The notes under the pieces are model-generated. The model did not search any database, was not told where the DNA came from, and was given only the letters and a program-made list of their open reading frames with translations. Position numbers and translations under genes: made by a program. A DNA stretch of 64,000 bases, taken from assembly GCA_019095985.1 (NCBI GenBank), contig CM032665.1, forward strand, positions 44,696,409 to 44,760,408, read 5' to 3'. Of the stretch, positions 34,656 through 43,709 are shown piece by piece; within the stretch, counting starts at the first letter, position 1, and each line of letters begins with the position of its first letter. Source of the stretch: Streblospio benedicti. Its lineage: Eukaryota > Annelida > Polychaeta > Spionida > Spionidae.

Positions 34656-34870
34656 CCCGATAAAACATTCAAAATCGTCACACATTTTAGCTGTTCATCT
34701 ACATAAAGAACGGGTGTATATATGAAGTGGAAGGACGTAAATGAGCTCTCTGCAAAAACCATACAAGATGGATGGCAAGTATCAAAACATTTCCGTGTTT
34801 ATGTTGCAAATGATGGATTTTTTAGTCTATGAGTAGTGTGATGTACTAGTTCAATACATCAAACAATAAT

Positions 34871-34911
34871 GGAACCACATTTTTTCTATATAGAGACAAA
34901 AATGTGGTTCC
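34871..34911. repeat. 14-bp-arm hairpin, conserved in both copies
   Basis: GGAACCACATTTTT at 34871-34884 pairs exactly with AAAAATGTGGTTCC at 34898-34911, with 13 bases between. It is present again at about 38677-38718. Confidence 0.85.
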
Positions 34912-35278
34912 CAAATATTTTTCAATGTCTAAAAATAGGCATTTTATTTGGGTCCGCTAATCTGGACATGATCCCTAAGATTGTACAGAAATGTAATAAA
35001 TGGTACACAATCAGCGAATACAAGATGAAGTTACGGGCCACATTTGTTTCTGCATCACTGGAATTAACCCATCAAAGTTGGGAGTTACCCATATCATTCC
35101 ATATTTCTATTTTCCTTAATTTGCTCCCTATGTACTGATTATTGAATAAGCTGCCCGATTCATATTTATTGCTGCATTAGATATCAATAACTTAGCTTAA
35201 CTACAACTGCCAAATACTGTCTAAATACTTAAAAATATGAGAAAACATGTGTTTACCTTTTCCTCCGTCCTCCATTTT

Positions 35279-35307
35279 GATGGGGTAACTCCTGCGGTTA
35301 CCCCATC
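35279..35307. repeat. 11-bp-arm hairpin, conserved in both copies
   Basis: GATGGGGTAAC (35279-35289) and GTTACCCCATC (35297-35307) pair exactly. The 7-base loop differs between copies (TCCTGCG here, TCCCGTG at 39098-39104) while the arms do not. Confidence 0.85.
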
Positions 35308-36540
35308 GGCTTTACCCTGTGAATATTTGACGTCATCGAGTTGAACGTATTTCGTATGATACTTATCGACTTTGTACGTAAATCGTCATTCAGTATTTCG
35401 GGAAATGCAGATTTGTACCAAAATGACTTAAAAATGTTGAAAAGTACGATAAGTAAAGGTACGTCCATTTTATGAATATTAATCTATAGGAACAGATTAG
35501 CTTGTAAGTTCTAGATTTTGGAAGAATAGCTTTGGATACTAAATGTTGGATATGAAATGCAAAAACGTAATATTTCTTCTATACCCAAACATAATGTGCC
35601 AAGTATCGGCGGATGCAGTACAACTACCGTAGACTATGACAGTTACGTTGGAAGTAAAGCAACGTGCGGGAGAATGATCATAAGCAATATAACCGTTTCA
35701 TAAAGCATCGTGTATATTAGGCATTATGAAGATGCTATTAATATGCTCTATACTCATAAATAAACTTGTAAATGTACTTGTTTATAGTCGCAACTTTACA
35801 CATTGGCTTCTGTGTTATAGAGTGGAAGCTCATGCTTCTAACACGACTGAAACGTTCAGTCTATTGGTAGTTTGTGGATTTTGGAAATAAACAGGGTGGG
35901 AGGTTCGCACCCAGTCCACATTTTCTCGATCGAGAATCAATGAAGGTCATGAGCAGTGAAATAATCTATCTAAAATCGAGAAAATCCGTTGCCAAGAGAA
36001 AACGGTCATCAACGATATCGAGTGGGCAATTGCGTCGAGAAATCAGTGGTGTTAACTTTGTCGGTCGTAAAAGGCAGCATTAGATACTCGGGGGGGGGGG
36101 GGGGGCACTAGTACTTGAGATTAGATATCATGTAGATAATGGCCTTCTTCTTGCATACAAGAGACCTGAAAAGAAGCGGCTTGTAATGAGCCGTCATTAC
36201 TCACAAACACACTCTTTGGAAGTTGTGCATGCAAAAGTTACCCCCCCCCCCGAATAAATCAATGTTGTTCAAGCACACCGTGATCTCTATGTAAATGGCC
36301 TTTGATGCACACGCTGAAAATTTTTTGTCTTGGTACATCCACAGCAAATTTAGTTTCCAATCGAGCATGCATTGTTTCCAAAAATGTGATTAATTATAAG
36401 CAAACATTCTATAGACATATTTGATGTTCGAAATCTAAATATATTTAATGCCACAAGATACATTGAGATAAACCAGGAAAGTTATTAAAAAATAAGTTTT
36501 TATAAGATAGATATTAAAAAAATGTAAATCTATATAGCAG

Positions 36541-36782
36541 AAGCTGGTGGGAGTGATATTAGAGGGATCAATTATCGCCATAAACATGTGGTGTGTATAT
36601 GGCTAATGACTTATGCCAATGGGAGGATGGTGAGGGAGATGTATTCTATCCGTCACAGACCTGTATTCTGACTGGAACTGGTGTGAGGAAGGGGTACAGA
36701 GGGAAAGATGGGGAGGGAGGAGGATCTAATGTGTTCCGGGTCTCTTCTGTTTCAACCAGAGTAGAGCCGGGTATACAGCTAG
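36541..36782 (+). repeat. GGTGTGTATATGG dispersed repeat in copy A
   Basis: Matches 40890-41132 almost perfectly and 13572-13812 more distantly. Confidence 0.75.
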
Positions 36783-36992
36783 TTTATTATATAAAACAAC
36801 ATTGACATTTCTGTAGAAGTGTATAAGTGCTAAAATTCTCATATCCTCAATGCTTTCTTTCTTTTTCACTGTATGTTGATTGTGCTTTTTTTCCATAAAA
36901 TTTACTTTTTTCTCTCTACATAGAAGAATTTTTTTGTCTTGTATTCTAAAGACATCTCAATAATCATAAATGGTATTAGTTGTGTGAACAAA

Positions 36993-37640
36993 GTGGTTCC
37001 ACTACACGTCCTGCTGTGTTCACATGGTCGACAGGACGGGAGCCGTGACTCGCGCTAAATGCCCATGCGTAGGCACAGCCTCCTGGCTGCGACTCCACGG
37101 GGTTGACCTCCTCGTTGTGCTGTTATGACGGACAGGTACACCTCACACCCAGGTTACTGCCACTTGCTGTGTGGGTGGTATGCAGACCCTGGTCTCACGA
37201 AAGGCCTCCTGCGGGAGGACTTCAAACCAGTGCTGACACGCGTGACAGTTCCTTACTGAGCATGCTACGCAGGTCACAAGGTCCACAGAGAGAGAGAGAG
37301 ATTGTGATGAGGTAGTCACCGGCTAAGCCTCAAAGATGGTTCACTGGGTGCCTTCTCTCCACAGGAGAATCGATTGTCGGCTCTGCCTATTGCTGTCCGA
37401 AGCAGCCGGGTCAAAGTCTCAAGCCCTGATGGCTTTCTCAGTACTGGTGGTAGTGTACTGAATCCCTAATCCTACAAGTGGCCATATGGAACAAAACAAT
37501 CTTACAGGTGTGTGTAAGATGGGAATCTCAATACCTAGTCCAGTGCAACTTACTACTATTATTGTATCCTATTTTATACTCAGTAACTGCGCACTGGACA
37601 CCGTAACAGAACTATGGGTTTTGTTACACTTGCAGTAATA
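36993..37640 (+). repeat. Family R repeat, copy R3
   Basis: Uninterrupted counterpart of R2. The inner stem GTCCAGTGC 37538-37546 with GCACTGGAC 37591-37599 is perfect. The outer stem is weakened by one change (GTGTAAG). A small (AG)n expansion at 37287-37302 is private to this copy. Confidence 0.8.
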
Positions 37641-38167
37641 AGAGAACTGTGATAAAATATCAATAATTTGATAGTAAAATTTATATTAAAGAGACATGCA
37701 CAGGTGACTTCCAGGGTATATAATAAATTTATGTCATGTAAATGGTACTTGCTAAGTCAATTAAATATGTACATTTTCAGCTATTTGTATCATTCCATTT
37801 CATGTAATCAGACCTTTTTTTTAACTCTGGGAAGATGTTTTGTCCCCAAACATTGCTGATGTCAATATTATTATTCTAGCAGCCCAATTAATATACATTG
37901 CGTACACGCAAATTTCGGCATGCGACGCACGAGTGATAAAGGCTGGTCATATTTTAAGTACGGAACCTTCCAATATCAATCAACTCGTTTTTCTTCTCTG
38001 TTTTGATATATTTATATTTTTCTATCAAACACGTGTTCATGATTGTAAAATTGGACGTTATTAGGTGCAACATGTCAAGTATATAGAAAAATAAAATTAT
38101 TAAGTGAAATTGTCTGAGGAAGTGGTTGCTGTTCATGTCCCTTTAAAAGTTTAAATAGCTTTATTAT

Positions 38168-38464
38168 GGGGCTCATGTTCATAATTATAAGTATGACAAA
38201 AGCAACTACTATATGCAGCTGACTAAATGATGGTCATGTGATGATGCTATCAGATGTTCTAAAATAAATTCTTTTCCCTTTACTTGGCTGTGAATGATGC
38301 TTCAATGGATGGTAACTACTTTCTACTGTTTCTCTTTTGAATTTTAATGAGAGTGCATCATCAATGAATGTTATTTTTCCTAATTTCATTTGCTCCTTTT
38401 TTTCTTGAACTGTAGTCCCAATGTGATTTGTAAACATGTTTTCCATTTTTTTCGGGGGGGGGGG
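38168..38464. other. Segment private to copy B
   Basis: Replaces the copy-A segment at the same site. The minus strand has a 70-codon open frame (38446-38234) containing KKEQMKLGKITFIDDALSLK and FKRETVESSYHPLKHH. I do not recognise it. It ends in a G-run like the A segment. Confidence 0.5.
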
Positions 38465-39585
38465 GATAAAACATTAAAAATCGTCACACATTTTTAGCTG
38501 TTTGTCTACATAAAGAACGGGTGTATATATGAAGTGGAAGGACGTAAATGAGCTCTCTGCAAAACCATACAAGATGGATGGCAAGTATCAAAACATTTCC
38601 GTGTTTATGTTGCAAATGATGGATTTTTTAGCCTATGAGTAGTGTGATGTACTAGTTCAATACATCAAACAATAATGGAACCACATTTTTTTCTATATAG
38701 AGACAAAAATGTGGTTCCTAAATATTTTTCAATGTCTAAAAATAGGCAGGTTTTGGGGGGTCCGCTAATCTGGACATGATCCATAAGATTGTACAGAAAT
38801 GTAATAAATGGAACAAAATCAGCAATTACAAGATGAAGTTACGGGCCACATTTGTTTCTGAATCACTGGAATTAACCCATCAAAGTTGGGAGTTACCCAT
38901 ATCATTCCATATTTCTATTTTGCTTAAATTGCTCCCTATGTACTGATTATTGAATAAGCTGTCCGATTCATATTTATTGCTGCATTAGATATCAATAACT
39001 TAGCATAACTACAACTGCCAAATACTGTCTAAATACTTAAAAATATGAGAAAACATGTGTTTACCTTTTCCTCCGTCCTCCATTTTGATGGGGTAACTCC
39101 CGTGGTTACCCCATCGGCTTTACCCTGTGAATATTTGACGTCATCGAGTTGAACGTATTTCGTATGATACTTATCGACTTTGTACGTAAATCGTCATTCA
39201 GTATTTCGGGAAATGCAGATTTGTACCAAAATGACTTAGAAATGTTGAAAAGTACGATAAGTAAAGGTATGTCCATTTTATGAATATTAATCTATAGGAA
39301 CCGATTAGCTTGTAAGTTCTAGATTTTGGAAGAATAGCTTTGGATACTAAATGTTGGATATAAAATGCAAAAACGTAATATTTCTTCTATACCCAAACAT
39401 AATGTGCCAAGTATCGGCGGATGCAGTACAACTACTAGACTATGACAGTTACGTTGGAAGTAAAGCAACGTGCGGGAGAATGATCATAAGCAAATATAAC
39501 TGTTTCACAAAGCATTGTGTATATATAGACATTATGAAGATCCTATTATTATGCTCTATACTCATAAATAAACATGTAAATGTAC

Positions 39586-40147
39586 TGGCCGTTCACAATT
39601 CTTTCACTATAGAGGAAATATTGAAATAAAAACTTTACCTCTCATTTGTCATTCACCATTTTATCGAATAAATATTCTATGTTTTACACCCTAACTTTTC
39701 ATTTAATATCCAAGGTTATGGATTTAAATACAACCATTCAATACTGTGTTAATTGTTTGAATCGATGGAAATCAGTACTGCCAACATGGCGGGTAGTATG
39801 TTTATTTTTCCACAAACCATGTGTTGTGCGCTCAGTTCTTGGAATTGTAGACTAGTCTCTGATAAATGACGTCATGGAATGAAACAGGTTTCGTTTAATA
39901 AGTCTTTGCAAGCGTACGTAAATCGTTCGGTACTGTTTTCACTAGATCGTGAAATGTAACAAAAATGACTGGAAAAAAAGAAAAATGACTGGAAAAAATT
40001 ATGTGTATTTTCTGGTGACAAATTTTTATATTGGTATATTAGGGGATGGGCTATAGTTTGATTAGGAATGGCTTTGGTTAACGACTGACGCTTATATAAA
40101 GCACAATCGAATGAAACCTTCTATAGTGAAAGAATTGTGAACGGCCA
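39586..40147. mobile_element. 562-bp MITE with GTAC target duplication
   Basis: Terminal inverted repeats of 27 bp: it starts TGGCCGTTCACAATTCTTTC and ends GAAAGAATTGTGAACGGCCA. GTAC flanks both ends, at 39582-39585 and 40148-40151. Copy A at 35768-35785 has the empty site AATGTACTTG with a single GTAC, which proves insertion and the exact boundaries. The interior is AT-rich with no recognisable transposase; the 69-codon frame at 39646-39855 matches nothing I know. The superfamily is open; several cut-and-paste groups make 4-bp duplications. Confidence 0.93.
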
Positions 40148-40889
40148 GTACTTGTTTATAGTCGCAACTTTACACATTGGCTTCTGTGTTATAGAGTGGA
40201 AGCTCATGCTTCTAACACGACTGAAACGTTCAGTCTATTGGTAGTTTGTGGATTTTGGAAATAAACAGGGTGGGAGGTTCGCACCCAGTCCACATTTTCT
40301 CGATCGAGAATCAATGAAGGTCATGAGCAGTGAAATAATCTAGCTAAAATCGAGAAAATCTGTTGCCAAGAGAAAACGGTCATCAACGATATCGAGTGGG
40401 CAATTGCGTCGAGAAATCAGTGGTGTTAACTTTGTCGGTCGTAAAAGGCAGCATTAGATACTCGGGGGCACTAGTACTTGAGATTAGATATCATGTAGAT
40501 AATGGCCTTCTTCTTGCATACAAGAGACCTGAAAAGAAGTGGCTTGTAATGAGCCGTCATTACTTACAAACACACTCTTTGGAAGTTGTGCACGCAAAAG
40601 TTACCCCCCCCCCCCGAATAAATCAATGTTGTTCAAGCACACCGTGATCTCTATGTAAATGGCCTTTGATGCACACGCTGAAAAAATTTTGTCTTGGTAC
40701 ATCCACAGCAAATTTAGTTTCCAATCGAGCATGCATTGTTTCCAAAAATGTGGTTAATTATAAGCAAACATTCTATAGACATATTTGATGTTCTATTTAA
40801 TGCCACAAGATACATTGAGATAAACCACGAAAGTTATTAAAAAATAAGTTTTTATAAGATAGATATTAAAAAAATGTAAATCTATATAG

Positions 40890-41132
40890 CAGAAGCTGGT
40901 GGGAGTGATATTAGAGGGATCAATTATTGCCATAAACATGTGGTGTGTATATGGCTAATGACTTATGCCAATGGGAGGATGGTGAGGGAGATGTATTCTA
41001 TCCGTCACAGACCTGTATTCTGACTGGAACTGGTTTGAGGAAGGGGTACAGAGGGAAAGATGGGGAGGGAGGAGGATCTAATGTGTTCCGGGTCTCTTCT
41101 GTTTCAACCAGAGTAGAGCCGGGTATACAGCT
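40890..41132 (+). repeat. GGTGTGTATATGG dispersed repeat in copy B
   Basis: The near-identical partner of 36541-36782. Confidence 0.75.
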
Positions 41133-41151
41133 AGTTTATTATATGAAACTG

Positions 41152-41310
41152 GGCTCGCGCTAAGGTTCATTTTATCGCCATGGGCGAGAGATTTTATGGA
41201 TGGGCGAGAGATTTTGCTTATTCTTTCGCCAATGTGGCGAAACATTTTTATTCAAGAAAAATTTGCAAAAAACTAATTTCGCTTGGTTTTACTTCGACTT
41301 CGCGCTTAGT
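41152..41310 (+). repeat. GGGCGAGAGATTTT repeat, partner of 61105-61275
   Basis: TGGGCTCGCGCTAAGGTT, TTATCGCCATGGGCGAGAGA, GAGAGATTTTGCTTATTCTT, TCGCCAATGTGG and CAAGAAAAATTTGCAAAAAA. The reverse complement of 61105-61275 has the same phrases in the same order. It is the left edge of the segment found in copy B but not copy A. Confidence 0.75.
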
Positions 41311-41375
41311 TACCGGATATACCATTTTTCATAATGCAAACAACAATGGCGCCATTTTACAGTCGATTTGATGGA

Positions 41376-41490
41376 CAGTTTTCGGTTCGTCAAAACGTCT
41401 TCAGTAGTTTACTCGAGTTTTAACAGTGTCACAGAATTGTACCACATGACTCGAGTAAACCACTGAAGATGTCTGCCAAATCGAAAACTG
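41376..41490. repeat. Long imperfect hairpin, about 42-bp arms
   Basis: 41376-41418 (CAGTTTTCGGTTCGTC and on to AGTAGTTTACTCGAGT) pairs with 41449-41490 (ACTCGAGTAAACCACTGAAG and on to CGAAAACTG) with scattered mismatches around a 30-base loop. Confidence 0.75.
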
Positions 41491-41811
41491 CCTATGAGAA
41501 ATCGAACGCAAGCAAACAACGCAAGGAAACTTGATGGTGGCGCCACGTTTTCTATTTTTCAATGTTCGACGAAGACTTTTTACTAGAACTTTCTACAATA
41601 CTGGTGTGCTATTATAACATTAACGCATTTACATCAGTTTAGGGTATGTATACCTGTGTTTTTTAATAAATGGGCACTAGTAAAAAACGACGTGTCATGT
41701 CATGCCATTCACCAATCATGGCTACTCATGAAGGAAACGTGGCGAGCGCTAAAATATGTCTAGAAGTTGGCAATAAATTATTGGCTGGCCAAGAAGACCT
41801 TTCTAGAAGTA

Positions 41812-42125
41812 AAAAAGGTTCAATAAATAAATGAAAAAATTATTCTGTGATGTATAAATAGAAAAAAAGGTTCAATAAATGGATGAAAATTTTTTCTGTG
41901 ATTTATGCCCATGTCGATGAAGATGAACGATCAAAATGGCAGAATGCCACATATATCTAGATGTATGCCCAGCAGTGATTTATGAATAAAAAAGGTTCAA
42001 AAAATGAATGAAAAATTATTCTGTGATGTATAAATGTAAATAAAAAGGTTCAATAAATGAATGAAAAAATATTCTGTGATGTATTAATGTAAATAAAAAA
42101 AGGTTCAATAAATGAATGAAAATTT
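41812..42125 (+). repeat. GGTTCAATAAATGAATGAAA tandem repeat
   Basis: About five copies of AAAAAGGTTCAATAAATGAA followed by TGAAAAATTATTCTGTGATG and TATAAAT, starting near 41813, 41866, 41988, 42044 and 42098. An unrelated stretch of about 80 bases lies between the second and third. Confidence 0.8.
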
Positions 42126-42596
42126 CAAACTTGTTCTATTTGATCTTTCACAAAGCCTGAAAATACCATTAGCAATTTTTTTATTGAATGCTATCTGTCT
42201 GATACAATTTATCAATTACTTGTGCAATTTAGAATGACAATTATAAATCAATAACAGAAAAATCATCATAAGTAATAAACAATAGTAATTCCGCTGACGA
42301 AGTAACTTGATGAGCTTCTATGAAAAAATGTATAGCCTGTCTGGCACTTTGTCAAAAATATCCACAAAATAGTATTGATATGTAATATATTACAAAGTCC
42401 AGCATTTTAAACATCTACTAAATTCAAATTTAAAAAAAAACAGTATTTTTTTATACTAAATTCAAACTTGGCTGAACATTGACATTTCTGTAGAAGTGTA
42501 TAAGTGCTAAAAACACCTCAATATTCTCATATCACTGTATGTTGATTGTGCTTTCTTTCTTTTTCTTTTTATCTCCTATTTTTTGTCTTGTATTCT

Positions 42597-42796
42597 AATA
42601 TTTTTGTCCATAAAATAGCAGGAAAATTGATTTTTTTTACCTCCAACCTCCAACTTTCAAATTGGAGATCCCTCATCCCTCATTTTTGGCCTTTTTTCCT
42701 TATCTCGTTTTCCCCTCATCCCACTTCCTCATACCCCTACCCCTGGCTCCCCCATATAAAACGTTAAAATGACGTTTTTTCATTCTGCCGCCGGGC
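42597..42796. other. No gene seen
   Basis: Pyrimidine-rich plus-strand DNA (CCTCATCCC, TACCCCTACCCC) between the duplication and the fold-back. Confidence 0.4.
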
Positions 42797-43535
42797 GGCG
42801 CTGCAGTCGTCAGGGGTAAGGTGATCAAAACAGCGCCTCAACATTCCTGTATATTAGTCATTTTGAAGATGGTATTATTATGCTCTATGTTCATAATTAT
42901 GTTTTGTGACACACACAGAAATGTTCGCATACTTCTCTAGATTTCATATATGATACTTACATTTTATTTCGAATTGTATTTAATGAGCTTTGTCCAGATT
43001 TCCAAGTTGTGTTTTTGCCTCAAGCTCAAACCAAGGCCGATTTTGACAGTCAGTGTGTTTGACATGATTATCCATACATGTTGCTTGTCCTTTCTAACTG
43101 TATACGATGCGTATGTTATCCTTGATATATACACGTCTTTCACGTATATTCCATTGATAAAGTCCATATTTTGCGACAATTTCAATGTATCAAACACTCC
43201 TTTTGACATTAGATGTACAAGTCTATAAGTACTATAATTTTCAAACGTCGAACGTGATAATAATGCGTTGGTGTTATAAATCTAGCTAAAAGCCGCACTG
43301 GCAGGTCAGATAAGTATGTTAATTAAACTAAATTATTTTAATTATGACACGTATTTGAGAAACAATGCTCAGATGCATAGATACTTTAGGGCTTTGTTAT
43401 TGATACACGACGGTTTTGAATAACATGGATGAATATTTCTTACAGAAAATACACCTCAAAAGTCGGACTTTCTGGGTCGGTTCCGTACAATTATAAGGCG
43501 AATTGCCGCAACGTTTACCCCTGATGACTGCAGCG
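42797..43535. mobile_element. Fold-back element with 26-bp ends
   Basis: GGCGGCGCTGCAGTCGTCAG then GGGTAA at about 42797-42822 is the reverse complement, with one mismatch, of TTACCCCTGATGACTGCAGC then GCCGCC at about 43510-43535. The interior of about 690 bases is AT-rich and non-coding. The right end lies 95 bases before the start codon of the lectin-like gene. Confidence 0.7.
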
Positions 43536-43630
43536 CCGCCTAGTAGCAGAGGTGGAACTACGGTTTTACGGAGTCTGCCATTGAGTATCTATGCTCATGA
43601 AACAAATTTGTATGTATTCAGAATGTATAC

Positions 43631-43709
43631 ATGATTTCAGCTCTTCTGTACACCAGCTGCAGCTTATTGGTTGCTGCGGTAAGGGCTGGTGGCGGTCACA
43701 GTTTTAAAG
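43631..43709 (+). CDS. Lectin-like gene exon 1: signal peptide
   Basis: MISALLYTSCSLLVAAVRA is a typical signal peptide with likely cleavage after Ala19, then GGGHSFK. The donor is AAAG|GTACTA (phase 1). The stronger-looking donor GCG|GTAAGG inside the exon would give phase 0, which runs into a stop in exon 2, so the later donor is preferred. No TATA box is evident in the 95 bases between the fold-back element and the ATG. Confidence 0.6.

Larger units (their letters stand above)
32548..36947. repeat. Tandem duplication, copy A
   Basis: From AAGACATCTCAATAATTATA to TTTTTGTCTTGTATTCT this unit is repeated directly in 36948-42596. The copies are highly similar over most of their length. In order they share family R, a block ending near CATGTCAAGTATATAGAAAA, a block with the GGAACCACATTTTT hairpin, the GATGGGGTAAC hairpin, the CTCGATCGAGAATCAATGAA block, and the GGTGTGTATATGG repeat. 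Copy A alone has the LINE piece at 32957-33622 and its own middle segment at about 34384-34655. No host gene is recognisable inside. Confidence 0.9.
36948..42596. repeat. Tandem duplication, copy B
   Basis: A head-to-tail repeat of 32548-36947. It ends at the same TTTTTGTCTTGTATTCT motif, at 42596. Compared with A it lacks the LINE in family R, has a different middle segment, carries a 562-bp MITE (39586-40147) and has an extra segment of about 1.3 kb at 41152-42473. Removing the private insertions leaves copies of about the same length (3.7-3.8 kb). Confidence 0.9.

Noticed and set aside
32656-37315. Open frames shared by family R copies R2 and R3 (for example YDGQVHLTPRLLP)
   Set aside because: The shared frames reflect the recent duplication. 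R1 and R4 do not keep the frame.
39646-39855. Transposase fragment inside the 562-bp MITE
   Set aside because: The 69-codon frame has no DDE or zinc motif and is AT-rich by chance.
43672-43683. Donor GCG|GTAAGG as the end of lectin-like exon 1
   Set aside because: It gives phase 0, which stops within exon 2. The later GTACTA donor gives phase 1 and joins cleanly.
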